From NCBI GenBank assembly GCA_009746045.1, contig RPFO01000034.1, positions 2,745,526 through 2,809,525 on the forward strand: a DNA stretch of 64,000 nt, given 5' to 3'. Numbering within the stretch: the stretch's first letter is position 1; each line of letters starts with the position of its first letter. Below, piece after piece: positions 32,213 to 42,307 of the stretch. Position numbers and translations under genes: made by a program. A model generated the notes under the pieces. That model worked only from the letters and a program-made list of their open reading frames with translations. It was not told where the DNA came from and ran no database searches. Source of the DNA: Mesostigma viride. Its lineage: Eukaryota > Streptophyta > Mesostigmatophyceae > Mesostigmatales > Mesostigmataceae.

Positions 32213-32829
32213 AGTTGTGAGGGTAAGAATGCCACGAATTCCGCCATGGTTCTTGCAGGAAGTTGCCTTTATTAATAACAAGGAAACACAGACGTAAGTC
32301 ACGTCACTTCCAAGACTGCACGCAGCACAGGCGACAGGGTCGCAGTGCCAAGAGAACGTGCACGCAAGAACTAGCGTCCCGGTGTGACCAAGTCACTCAT
32401 ATAGCTTGCTAGGGACGCGTCCAAGTATTCAGCTGCACTGTCACAGCTGAACTGTCAATCAATTGATTACACAGACTCTGGCACGTCTTTGGCGCGCAGA
32501 TCTATCAATTGTCCATACGGCTAGTCCTGTGGACCTATCCGTACACTACTCAGCATCAATTGTCTCATAGGTCCTGGCGCGCTACAGCACGCCTACCTAT
32601 CAATTGACCATCAAGTCCTGTACAAGTCCTGTCAACGTCCTGCGGACTATCAAAGTGACACTTGTACATCCTGTGTCCGTACGCGCCCACAGTGGCGCGC
32701 CGGGTACTGTCGGCACAGCCTAGGAAACGTCATAACTTTTACGTTCCTTAACCAAATGAGGCGTTCAAGGTGCCGTTGGAAAGAGCGTAACAATCTCTAT
32801 CCATCTAACGTAAATCCTTTACGTTAACT
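32213..32829 (-). repeat. E1 5' LTR
   Basis: Same length as and by-eye identical to the 3' LTR. On the sense strand it starts AGTTAACGTAAAGG and ends CTCACAACT. Confidence 0.93.
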
Positions 32830-33137
32830 CAGTCCCCGCCCGTACGTGGGGTAAGGCAGGGGCGCCCCCGCTTCTTCTCACTTTAAGAACCTGGCGGACA
32901 AGATTTCTTTTCTCAGACGCCGCAAGCGGCACGAGAAGACTCCCTTCACCCTGGACAACGACTTGACCCTGGCGCAGCAACAACGGCGACGGTAGCTATG
33001 GCCGACCTACCTCCAGCTCCGGCAGACCACAGCGGGGAGGCCGGTGTATTGGAAGGGGGCGGCCATCTACTACGTCGGCCACAAGCCCTGGCACGCGACC
33101 CCCGCGGCCCCAACACCTCCAGACAGCCCAGCTTAGG

Positions 33138-33453
33138 TGTAACAACCAAATGTTACATCCAAAGTTTCCTACTGGTGACCTTATTATGAGTTCTTGGGGA
33201 CAATTATTTGGATAGTTAGGAGGCTTCGACGTATGATTGATATTGGGCCTGCTGAGATTTGTCGAATTATTGTCTACCCTCATTGGTCGTGGCCTGATCC
33301 ACGTGGGGTACTTTGCATGGTTTAGTTCAGCCAGTCATAGATTCTCTTTAAGACTGTCGTACCTGGTGGATCTGGTTCCAGGTCACGGAGATTCTGTAGT
33401 GCTGGCCTTGTGCTGTGTTGTGGATTCTGAGGACAGGATCTTACCTTGAGTGA
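33138..33453 (+). repeat. E3 left LTR, first part
   Basis: Matches 48279-48598 with four 1-2 bp indel differences. It is interrupted at AGTGA by E2 and resumes at 41913. Confidence 0.9.
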
Positions 33454-34102
33454 AGTTAGCGAACAGCCAGAACTGTGAGTTCCTGGTCTCTCGCGCCACA
33501 CAACAGGATGAGCCAAAGTTGCAAAGGCAGCAACCTTTTAACCCGTGCACCAAGCCACGACCACGGTGAGCGGTTCCACGTCCAATGTGGGAGCCTCGGT
33601 TCGTGCTTGCCAAGATAGCTGGTCATCCCCCATGACCAAGCTATATCCTTTGCGTTGTTCCTCGTTCCCATCGGCGTGACGAGGCACGTGCAGGCATGCA
33701 AGCAAATCCTCAACGTCCACTGGCATCAGTGCAGAGCCAGGACGAACTGGATTTGCCTAGATTCTGCAACCTAGGAAGTACAGGACCTGTCACAAGCCTG
33801 CAAGGCCTAGTATCCTTGCAGACCTGTGTCAGTCCTGTATTCCACCAGCCACAGGCTGCTGCTCCTCTGGTCTACGTGGACCACAGTCACGTGATAGTCA
33901 GGCTAAGCCTGTGCAGGCACGGCCTGCCACGTGTCCTGTCCACTATACCAGAGGACTGTACCCTAGTCGGCCACGGACGGCTAGGACTTCGGGACCTCAT
34001 ATCTTTCTCGTCCCTTGTCTGTTTCAGGCGGTCAGCACGGCGTTGGAAAGGTCTTTCCAAACTGCATCCACTTAGCATATTGGTTGCCCAAAATGCTAAC
34101 TC
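33454..34102 (-). repeat. E2 3' LTR
   Basis: About 649 bp. It contains three CACGTG boxes and differs from the other LTR at a few positions (for example CACAACAGG versus CACAACGGG, and TTGGTTGCC versus TTGGCTGCC). Confidence 0.92.
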
Positions 34103-34131
34103 CAACCCTTTCTTCTTTTGGAGCTGGACCA
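34103..34131 (-). promoter_or_regulatory. E2 polypurine tract
   Basis: The minus strand reads AAAAGAAGAAAGGGTTGG just before the LTR start, equivalent to the tract of E1. Confidence 0.75.
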
Positions 34132-35111
34132 GCTTGAAACAAGCCTAACCTTGCTTGTGCCCACTCAGCCACAGACCGCTTGGTCCCTTGAGGTTGATCA
34201 GACCTTTGAGGGCCCAGGTTCCTGCCTCCTTTGGGTAACAACATATCTGCCCTTGGACCAGGCTAGGTGTACTGGCCAGTGAATCAGAGGTCACCCCAGG
34301 TTATCCCCTGACCCCTTGGTCAGCTCCCAACCTTTCCTTGGGAACTTGGTGCTAGATTAAAGTCAAGGCACATTACCTAGTCCAATGGCTGGGATTACAG
34401 GATGCCAAGAACGTACTATTGTGAGTTCCTGATCTTTCACAGTTATCACAGGCGCCCGTTCTTATGGCGCCCGCCTTGGCCAGCCTTTCCCTTTTATGCT
34501 CAAAGAGACTCAGGTAGCACCTGCACAAATACTGCCTCTTGGGGAGCCCATGTCTTCACTGGGTGTTAAGCCCAGGAATCACTCATGCCAGGCTGTGGCT
34601 CTGCTGGGGAATTGAACCCCACCCCAACCTCCAGGTTTATAGGTGACCTGGAACTTTACACAAGAGAAACATTACAACCATGAGAACAACATGAGAATGA
34701 CATGACATGATTATGTTTTATTCAAGCATTATATAACCCAGAATGTGGCCCCCTGGCAACCATGTTCCACATGGTCACACAACCAGGTTCTTTATTAGCA
34801 ACAGGTTGGAAACAAGCACTAGAAAACATATATACAGCAACCTGTAAGAACCAACATTCGGGTTGCCCTTGCATGGCCTAACTGTTTGAGGCCAAAGGCG
34901 TCGACTTAAGTCCTGGCGACTCTTCTGAACCCCATGGGGAGGGCCAGGCATGATTCTCAGCTGGTAGGAGTGACATTCCACACCAACTCCTGTCCAGGAG
35001 GGTGTACCTAACCCTGAAGGACCGGCTGTCAACCAGTAAGCACCAGTCACCACTTGGTACTTTGGTCAAGCAGCCCACTGGGGACACCCAAGCTGAAGCA
35101 AGGCCTGGTCT
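34132..35111 (-). other. E2 3' non-coding region with T-arm-like motif
   Basis: About 1 kb without a gene. It holds paired CGGGCGCC-like motifs at 34451-34475 and the T-arm-like TGGGGTTCAATTCCCCA (minus strand, 34605-34621), both shared with E1. Confidence 0.55.
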
Positions 35112-35804
35112 CTATGGCCGCCCGTGTAAGGGGTCCATGAGCCCACGGAGCAGGGGGTACTGCCTCTCCGCCTTCTCCTCCAGCTTGGTGAGGGCATCTG
35201 CAGGGTTGTCCACACCAGGCACATGTTCAATGTGAGCTAGGTAGGACATCTCCTTGAGCAACAAGTAGTCAAGGTCCCTGCTCCTGGCCAGCTGCCTGTG
35301 CACAAATTGCACCATGCCCATGCTATCAGTCCTCACCAGTGTGTGCAGCTGCAACCTACAGGAAGCCACTTGACATAGCTGGTAGAAGAGCTCCCTCAAG
35401 TAAAGAGCAGTATGCAGCCCTTCACAGATTGCCCTGCACTCAGCAATATCACTGCTGGGTGTAACCCTGTTCTGCAACCGACTGTACCAGGTAACAAGTG
35501 AGGTGTGATCTTGCTCCAGGGTAACTAATGCTGCTGCCCTGCCCCTGACCTCTGTGACCTTCCTATTATCCATAGAACTGTCCACATAGAGAACCATGTC
35601 AAGGGGCTTGTACAAATCCACAGGACCCAGTATGAGAGGGGGAGACATCATGACAGCCTGCACCACACTCTCAGCACCCACCTCAACCAGCTGGGAATCA
35701 GTAAGTCGACTCAGAACCAGCAAGTCAGGGGCACATATACTTGCAAGCCATGCCAGCATGCCCCTGATGGTAGCACACCTAGCCTGCGTGATGGGCTCCT
35801 GCAA
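35112..35804 (-). CDS. E2 pol: end of RT and RNase H
   Basis: RNase H motifs LYVDSSMD, SDIAECRAICEGLHTALYL, LVRTDSMGMVQFV and HVPGVDNPADALTK are all present with catalytic acids. A frameshift near 35780 separates it from the RT frame upstream. The stop is at 35112. Confidence 0.85.
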   Translation of the reverse strand: MQEPITQARCATIRGMLAWLASICAPDLLVLSRLTDSQLVEVGAESVVQAVMMSPPLILGPVDLYKPLDMVLYVDSSMDNRKVTEVRGRAAALVTLEQDHTSLVTWYSRLQNRVTPSSDIAECRAICEGLHTALYLRELFYQLCQVASCRLQLHTLVRTDSMGMVQFVHRQLARSRDLDYLLLKEMSYLAHIEHVPGVDNPADALTKLEEKAERQYPLLRGLMDPLHGRP

Positions 35805-37561
35805 TGCATCACAATCTGCTGTGGGTAGTCCTTACCACCCTCCATCCTGATGAACCACGAGCCCTTGGCTTGGAACAACGTAGCCTGCATGCCACAGAAG
35901 ACCATAGGCTCATTCTCCACCATGTGCTGTATCTTACCCAGCTCAAACCGCTTCTGGATCTTAGCCAAGACAGCCTCAACCCAGTCTGGTGGACCTATGA
36001 GATGCAGGTCATCACCATGCAGTGAGGCAAAGACAGGAAGGCCATTGTGGGACCCTTGGAACAAACAGGGATCCACTGGAGACACAGAAAACCCACAAGT
36101 ACTCTTCAAGAACTTCTCTAGGCTCTTTCTCCAGATAATGGGACTGGACCTGAGACCTTCCAACCCTTTCAGAATTCTCAGGTACCTGGCCTTTATCTCT
36201 GCTCTCCATACAGCAGGTACAGTCACAAAGAAAGGAGGGATATCTCTCCAAGTCTGCCTAGCCTGATCTTGGTCACCCTTGAGAAAAGCCCTCTTGAAAT
36301 CAATCAGCACAGAGCTATAGGGCACACCCTTAACCAGAAAAGACAGAAATATACACAGCAGAATCCTCCACGTGTCATGCAGCATCCCTGGAGTATAGAG
36401 CTCCTCATCTAACAACTGGCCAGTGCCATGATACTCGGTTACAACTGGTCTGACATGTGGCACCTGGACACCATCAACCTCCTTGAGCTTGAGGACAAAC
36501 ATCAATCTGAGCAGCTGGTGAACTTCTGGCAGCTCATCCACAGGTTCTGCACAGTTGGAAACTATCCACTCATGCCCAGAAGCAACAAAGCCAAGAGTCC
36601 ATGCCTTAGCCATCTTGGGGCTTTGCATCATCTCGACTAGCTGGCGCCAGGGAATAGGACTGTGAGCAGCTATCTGGTACCTGTTTACCCCTAACTGCCT
36701 TGGATCAAAGGTGGTTGGGATTATCAACAAGTCCTCAGCTATGGGCTCCTGACCTTGAGGACCCTCAGCTGGCTGACTCCTAACAGCCTTCACCGCCACT
36801 GCAAGACCCTGGGAATAGTGATATCTTTCAAGGGGGAGGCTGCCCCTGCCTTCTAGTGCCAACTCATCAGAGGTCAAAGTAACCCCTGGCATGCACAAGA
36901 AGTTCTGACCCAGAATGGCAGGCCCCTTATAGCCCTCTACCACACAGAACGTGGTGGGCACCCCTAAGATAGGCACACTCACTTCCCCAAGGATCTTCAT
37001 GGACACCTTTCCTGAGAAATCAGACACAGCAAGGCAACTGGGATGGGACATCTGTAAGCCTACAGCATCCTCTTCCCTGATGACAGACACCTGTGAGTTG
37101 GTATCTACCTCCATTGTAGCTGCCCAGCACGACCCCCACCCCGTGAGCTTGGATACCTTGGGATCATGTTTGCTGCGCATGAGTGCTCGGATGACGTCCG
37201 CCATGAGAGGCCCCCGGGCCTTAGGTGGCTGCCCCGTCCCCTCTGGCCTTGTGACAGTTGCTTCAGCAGCCTCCTGCTCGTCATCTTCCAGCAGGGACAG
37301 ACCATCATCCACCACCAGAGGATTGTTAGCTGCTGCTGCCTGGCTCTGGCCTGGCTCCTCAACCCAGCTGGGAGGGCCTGGCCCGTCTGCAGGCCAGATT
37401 GCATGTGGCCTTCTTTCCTTGACATGAGCCCAGGACAACCTGTACACGTGCCTTGGATCCTTTTCCAAAGCCACCAGGCAAGATCTGTTAGCTTCTCCAC
37501 ACGAGTGACAACCCCATCCTGCCACTTCCCCCGCTTGCCTGGAATAGATGGTTCCTTCCAC
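35711..37561 (-). CDS. E2 pol: retropepsin-like domain and reverse transcriptase
   Basis: After the integrase C-terminal segment (HVYRLSWAHVKERRP) comes a linker. The protease-like block follows: MEVDTNSQVSVI near 37100, VSDFSGKVSMKILGEV and PAILGQNFLC. Then RT: FVLKLKEVDG, HVRPVVTEYHG, LIDFKRAFLKGD, LKGLEGLRSSPIIWRKSL, VDPCLFQG, and ASLHGDDLHLIG near 36010. The order integrase-protease-RT, DTN and HGDD are as in E1. The frame enters from another frame near 37485. Confidence 0.85.
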   Translation of the reverse strand: MEGTIYSRQAGEVAGWGCHSCGEANRSCLVALEKDPRHVYRLSWAHVKERRPHAIWPADGPGPPSWVEEPGQSQAAAANNPLVVDDGLSLLEDDEQEAAEATVTRPEGTGQPPKARGPLMADVIRALMRSKHDPKVSKLTGWGSCWAATMEVDTNSQVSVIREEDAVGLQMSHPSCLAVSDFSGKVSMKILGEVSVPILGVPTTFCVVEGYKGPAILGQNFLCMPGVTLTSDELALEGRGSLPLERYHYSQGLAVAVKAVRSQPAEGPQGQEPIAEDLLIIPTTFDPRQLGVNRYQIAAHSPIPWRQLVEMMQSPKMAKAWTLGFVASGHEWIVSNCAEPVDELPEVHQLLRLMFVLKLKEVDGVQVPHVRPVVTEYHGTGQLLDEELYTPGMLHDTWRILLCIFLSFLVKGVPYSSVLIDFKRAFLKGDQDQARQTWRDIPPFFVTVPAVWRAEIKARYLRILKGLEGLRSSPIIWRKSLEKFLKSTCGFSVSPVDPCLFQGSHNGLPVFASLHGDDLHLIGPPDWVEAVLAKIQKRFELGKIQHMVENEPMVFCGMQATLFQAKGSWFIRMEGGKDYPQQIVMHCRSPSRRLGVLPSGACWHGLQVYVPLTCWF

Positions 37562-38673
37562 ATCCTGACCTTCAGCCCCACCTGAGGCCTCAGCACATTC
37601 CAGTTCTTGTCCTTACGTCTCAGCTGGGCAAATAACCTATCTGCCTTCCTAAGACTGGCCTGCACCACGTTCTCAGGCAACAAGCTATACTGCAGGGCCA
37701 GGGGAGAGACAGCCACACCATCAAAGTAATAGTTAACCCTGTGGTTCAGCTGCTCTTCTATCCCCTTACACCAGGCTGCCCTCTCTAAGGCAGATGCCAC
37801 AAGTGGCACTGACTCTGCTGCTAGCACCACTGTCTTCACTTCACGTATGGATCTCTCTACAGCCCCTTGCTGCCCATGACTCTCCCTGGGGACTACTACC
37901 AGCTTACAAGGCAGCTGGTCCTGATGCTTGAGCAAACAGTCAAACTGCAAGTCTGCCTGCACACTCTTGCACACCCCAAAGCCTGGGATCAGGGCCTTCA
38001 TACCCAACAACAAGTGGTGCTCCTGCATACCAGGCAGAACGTCTATCAGCCTGTATCTGCTGAACCTGTCCACCCCACCAATATATACAAGCCCCTGATA
38101 TGCTGGATATCCATCTGGATGTCGCCACGCTCCCTAGCAGGCTCCCTAGCATGGGACTGAGGTGGGTGAACAGCATTCTCCTGGCAACCACAGTTCTCAG
38201 CAGCAGCCTGGCAGCCTCCCACAAAGGCTCCCTACCTAGCTTCCAAGCAAACATTGCTGCCTGCCCAGAATGCCCAAACATGTGATGCAACTATGGCCAG
38301 CCTCAGCATAGCTCAGCACTCTGTCAGTACTGACCTGGCGAGACGTCTGAACCGTGTGTGGGGACACATGATCCACTCCTGAGGTTCCAGGGCTTCCCTG
38401 CAGGCCATCCTGACGCCCCAAGTCAGGTCCTGCACCCTGGACCGCTCCAGGCCCTTCCAGCAAGGTCCCTTGGCCCTCCAGGCCAGCACCTGCTGGAGAC
38501 CCACCACCTGCATGAGGCATAGGGAATTCAGCTGCAGCATTGTTATTGCAATCCAGTGGAAGAACAACATCTTTACACCCTTGGTGCTGCACAAGGGGCA
38601 CACCCCCATCCTTATGTACATCCAGCACACCTTCCCCAAGGGGTGATTGACTATTTACAGGGGATGATGTAGC
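37105..38673 (-). pseudogene. E2 pol: integrase, frameshifted
   Basis: Starts in the Gag frame after CAG-TGA-CTA at about 38677. It runs through a linker, a zinc-binding motif (MHHMFGHSG near 38285) and a core whose second half (VQADLQF with Asp; GQQGAVERSI with Glu) is in the frame of 37105-38073, followed by KRGKWQDGVVTRVE. Frame changes near 38310, 38100 and 37485 break the gene. Confidence 0.7.
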
Positions 38674-39800
38674 TAGTCACTGCTGCCCAGACTGGCCCCC
38701 TGCCCCAGCAGGCTTGGCCTTCCTGTCAGGACACTCACGACGCCAGTGACCTTCCTTGCCACACACAAAGCATGCCCACCCTTCTTCCCAGACCCAGCCC
38801 CACCCTTGCCAGGCTTCCCTGGCCTCCCTGAGACTGTCCACCCTGCTTGCCCTGGTTGCCTTGAGCTTGGCCCTTGCCTTGCCCTTGGCCACCCTTACCC
38901 TGCTGACCACCAGCTTGCTGGCTCCCAACCCCTCCTTGGGAACCTGCACCCTTGCCACCCTGAGCCCCCTGCCTCTGGCGCCTGAAGCGCTTACGCTTGT
39001 TGGGCCTTGCCCCATCACGGGCTGGGTACCCGGGGACATCACCTTGGCCCTGCACAGCGGAGGTGGCATTGCTGCCATGGGACTGGATAGCTTTGCAGGC
39101 AGGATCTGGCTTCCTTATGCTGAGGATTACAAGCTCCAGAGCACGCAAGGAGCCATCAGTCTGGTTAAGAAACATGCGGGCACCGTTTCCTCCCATCCAC
39201 ACTCAAACCCATACGGTCCAGGAAATAGTCTGCCAAGGCCCTATCTGTGACCAGGAAGCCATACTTGGCCCCCTTGTCTCTGATACGGTTGAGCCTAGCC
39301 CATTCCTCTGCCACAGGGCCCACTATCTCAAAGGTGTCATACTGATGCTTAATAGTTGGTGAGGTTGAGAACCTTGTCAGAGAACTCCTCCCTCAACCCT
39401 TCCAGGAACTGTGCCCAGGTTAGCTTATCCTTGACAGCAGTCCTAGCCTTTCCCTGACACGCTCTGACGAGTCCCTGTTGCACGTGGACGAGTGAAACAC
39501 TTGCACTAGGTTGACAGTGGGGTCCACGGAGCACACAACAAGCTCCATGTCCTCAAGCCACTTGTCTAAGCTTCCTGTGCTAGTGGTGGGTTAAGAGGCT
39601 TTTGACCATTCATAACAGTGACAGCACTCATGTGAGGTCTCGACCCTGGCAGCGCCTTCACTGGCTCCACCACAGCGGGTGTCACAACAACAGCACCACT
39701 TGGTCCAGCAGGCACAGGGGAGAGCACATCCACGTGAGGCCTCTTACCATTGCCGTCAGCGGAGGGTCCCTCTTACGCTTCTCCACGGCAGGTTGCCCAT
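38674..39800 (-). pseudogene. E2 Gag, frameshifted, with CCHC knuckle
   Basis: The C-terminal part (38677-39078) holds a Gly/Gln/Lys-rich stretch and the knuckle CFVCGKEGHWRREC near 38738-38780, ending CAG-CAG-TGA-CTA. Upstream Gag is spread over more than one frame. Confidence 0.65.
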
Positions 39801-39809
39801 TTGCCACCG

Positions 39810-41225
39810 TTATTGCATCCGTTGCCCTGTTGCCCGCACCTTGCGCGCCTCCTCCACCGAGTCTTCATGCCGTCTCTTGCCGCCTGGTCTCTTTCCCCCA
39901 TCGCCGTCGCTGGCTGGGATCGCCTCTCCCACCAGCTGCTCCTTGTCTTGCCGAGGCTCCTGGCTTGCTCCAGCCGGTGCCTCCATCTCGCCCTTGTCGC
40001 CGTCTCCCGGTTTGCCACGAGGCATTATATACAGTGGGAGGACAAAACAAAACAGGCGACAGACAAGGAAAACTGGCTCAAGCGCTGGTGCTGCCTGAAG
40101 AAGCCGCTGGCGTTCCTCAGCTATGGCCTCCTCCTCACGCTCCTGCGCTGTGCGTGCCACCGGTGTCCCCACGCGCGGAACTGAGCGGACCTCCTCCGCG
40201 TTGTAAGGACCTAATACCCGGCTCACCGGCCTCCCGGCTGGCGTCTGCTCAATCGGCAGCCTAGGCGCACCACCACGGCGATACCACTGCAGGTTCCTGA
40301 CCCACCGACTGCCACCACCCCGCCTGTCGTTCCGTGACCCCCGACCAATCTCAGCGAAGTCGTGTTCCGGCTCAAACGGGATATGCAACTCCGCCCTACG
40401 CCGGGCTGAGTAGCCTTCGTTGGTGCCGTCCCCTTCGTCAATCTGCTGTGACGAACGAGCTATGATGCCCGTTGGGCGATCCACGAACTCGCTGTGAAAA
40501 TCCTCGTCGGTGACGTCCCGACCGGTGATGACTGTCACCGTTGGCCCACACGCCCCCGGCCTGCTTTGCAGCCTCGGTGTATCCAAGGTCGACCAAATGC
40601 CGGCTGGTCGTGTTGTGATCACCCAGTGGTCGGCGTGACCACGTGCCTCTTGGATCAAGATATTGACCAGGTGCTCACACGTCTGAGCCACCACTTCAGC
40701 CGAATCCCACGGACTGTCGGCTTCACGCGTCTGCGCGTCCCGTATAATATGTGACGCGTCGGTCCCCTCCCCTAACGAGCTTGTCGCCACCCAGTGGTTG
40801 TATAATCTGGTACCACCTAAACAAATGGCCACGAGCTGGCCGAGTGTTTCACGCGCTAAATCCAGCGCCTGAATGGTGACGTGCCCGCCCTGGTACGCGA
40901 CCTCCAAACTGTAGATCAGCGAAGCTATCTCGTCGCGAATAGCGACAAGCCGCTCCGTGCAGACCCGACCCGTCTCCCCTGGCGACGTCGTCGCCCTTAT
41001 CCTCATCACCACTGGGTCGTTCGCCGACGGCCCTGCTGCGTTTCCAAACACAGCAACCCAACCTCCTTCCGCAAGACCCCTCGCAACGTAGGCGGCCTGT
41101 ACAAACGTAGAAGCGTTGGATGGGTGGGAATAGGGGAAAAACGCGTTCTCACGCGCTGGCGCCTCGGGAGCTGCTTCGTGCCCTGGGGATGACTCAGGTG
41201 TCTCGACCCGAGCCTCGGCCGACAT
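39810..41225 (-). CDS. E2 extra 5' reading frame (ORF0), run on into Gag N-terminus
   Basis: From ATG 41225, soon after the 5' LTR. The first ~250 residues correspond in position and landmarks to E1 ORF0. The frame then continues through an Arg/Gly-rich stretch and a segment beginning MPRGKPGDGDKGE that may be the Gag start, to a stop at 39810. No known domain is recognised. The run-on may be a lesion or a real fusion. Confidence 0.6.
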   Translation of the reverse strand: MSAEARVETPESSPGHEAAPEAPARENAFFPYSHPSNASTFVQAAYVARGLAEGGWVAVFGNAAGPSANDPVVMRIRATTSPGETGRVCTERLVAIRDEIASLIYSLEVAYQGGHVTIQALDLARETLGQLVAICLGGTRLYNHWVATSSLGEGTDASHIIRDAQTREADSPWDSAEVVAQTCEHLVNILIQEARGHADHWVITTRPAGIWSTLDTPRLQSRPGACGPTVTVITGRDVTDEDFHSEFVDRPTGIIARSSQQIDEGDGTNEGYSARRRAELHIPFEPEHDFAEIGRGSRNDRRGGGSRWVRNLQWYRRGGAPRLPIEQTPAGRPVSRVLGPYNAEEVRSVPRVGTPVARTAQEREEEAIAEERQRLLQAAPALEPVFLVCRLFCFVLPLYIMPRGKPGDGDKGEMEAPAGASQEPRQDKEQLVGEAIPASDGDGGKRPGGKRRHEDSVEEARKVRATGQRMQ

Positions 41226-41259
41226 GAAAAACCTTGCACAACAGAAATGCAATAGTACG

Positions 41260-41907
41260 AGTTAGCGAACAGCCAGAACTGTGAGTTCCTGGTCTCTCGC
41301 GCCACACAACGGGATGAGCCAAAGTTGCAAAGGCAGCAACCTTTTAACCCGTGCACCAAGCCACGACCACGGTGAGCGGTTCCACGTCCAATGTGGGAGC
41401 CTCGGTTCGTGCTTGCCAAGATAGCTGGTCATCCCCCATGACCAAGCTATATCCTTTGCGTTGTTCCTCGTTCCCATCGGCGTGACGAGGCACGTGCAGG
41501 CATGCAAGCAAATCCTCAACGTCCACTGGCATCAGTGCAGAGCCAGGACGAACTGGATTTGCCTAGATTCTGCAACCTAGGAAGTACAGGACCTGTCACA
41601 AGCCTGCAAGGCCTAGTATCCTTGCAGACCTGTGTCAGTCCTGTATTCCACCAGCCACAGGCTGCTGCTCCTCTGGTCTACGTGGACCACAGTCACGTGA
41701 TAGTCAGGCTAAGCCTGTGCAGGCACGGCCTGCCACGTGTCCTGTCCACTATACCAGAGGACTGTACCCTCGTTGGCCACGGACGGCTAGGACTTCGGGA
41801 CCTCATATCTTTCTCGTCCCTTGTCTGTTTCAGGCGGTCAGCACGGCGTTGGAAAGGTCTTTCCAAACTGCATCCACTTAGCATATTGGCTGCCCAAAAT
41901 GCTAACT
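41260..41907 (-). repeat. E2 5' LTR
   Basis: 648 bp with AGTTAGC...GCTAACT termini. The internal region on the sense strand begins CGTACTA, similar to CGTATTA in E1. Confidence 0.92.
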
Positions 41908-41912
41908 AGTGA

Positions 41913-42294
41913 TCCTCACTTTTGATTGGTTCTTTCGGGTTAGGGTGGAGCCGACTCTGCGTGCACGATGACTTTTACACTGTTTGTGGCGGCCGTGCAT
42001 GTGTGCGTGTAAGAGAGCTAAAGCTATGGTGTAATTCAAGGGTTTCCTTGTTTCATCAATCAAACAACCCTTGCTAAAAGTCAACTATAACTTCAACAGA
42101 TAGTCGACTTGGATATAACTTGTCTGTTGTGTCTAACAAGGGTGGGGACTCATTCCCTTAACTGTTGAAGATCCATCTTCATTGCTTCTCTGGACGTGAA
42201 GTTATCTGTCGCGACTCCAACCCAGGTATAAAGATCTTTTCACATCAATGTTGAAACTGAGGCTGTTGCAAACACAACATTTTTAGTCGTTACA
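41913..42294 (+). repeat. E3 left LTR, second part
   Basis: Continues the E3 left LTR after E2 and matches 48599-48980. It ends CGTTACA, followed by the primer site. Confidence 0.9.
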
Positions 42295-42307
42295 TTGGTA
42301 TCGGAGG
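42295..42307 (+). promoter_or_regulatory. E3 primer binding site
   Basis: TTGGTATCGGAGG directly follows the left LTR and resembles the common plant and algal initiator-Met site TGGTATCAGAGC with one or two changes. Confidence 0.75.

Larger units (their letters stand above)
23295..32829 (-). mobile_element. E1: Copia-like LTR retrotransposon with AG...CT ends
   Basis: Two 617-bp LTRs (23295-23911 and 32213-32829) appear identical by eye and flank the internal region. The target duplication CAGTC is at 23290-23294 and 32830-32834. Coding order on the minus strand is an extra frame, Gag, integrase, protease-like, reverse transcriptase, RNase H. The native length without the TTAA insertion is about 7.8 kb. 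Identical LTRs imply recent insertion. Even so, pol carries a small deletion frameshift near 28350 and a 1.7-kb insertion. The first bases after the 5' LTR (CGTATTA) are not an initiator-Met primer site. Confidence 0.93.
22141..33136 (+). pseudogene. LINE 2 ORF1, broken and split by E1
   Basis: Starts ATGGCGAGCAAACGC at 22141. Coding traces change frame several times up to 23294, ending with the RRM-like part (LNVIVKNFDLVEG near 23155). The remainder resumes at 32835, after E1, with FLRRRKRHEKTPFTLDNDLT, which aligns with FLSRRKKLVDTSWSLDDDLT of LINE 1 at equal length. It ends before TAG at about 33134. The E1 target duplication CAGTC lies inside the RRM-like half. Confidence 0.65.
33454..41907 (-). 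mobile_element. E2: Copia-like LTR retrotransposon, sister to E1
   Basis: LTRs at 33454-34102 and 41260-41907 have AGTTAGC...GCTAACT ends. The target duplication AGTGA is at 33449-33453 and 41908-41912. The uninterrupted E3 right LTR at 48585-48605 gives the empty site with one AGTGA. Coding order on the minus strand matches E1: extra frame, Gag, UGA, integrase, protease-like, RT, RNase H. A few substitutions separate the LTRs and several frameshifts break gag and pol, so it is older than E1. Confidence 0.92.

Noticed and set aside
39602-40264. Plus-strand frame of about 220 codons opposite E2
   Set aside because: Shadow of the minus-strand E2 extra frame and Gag.
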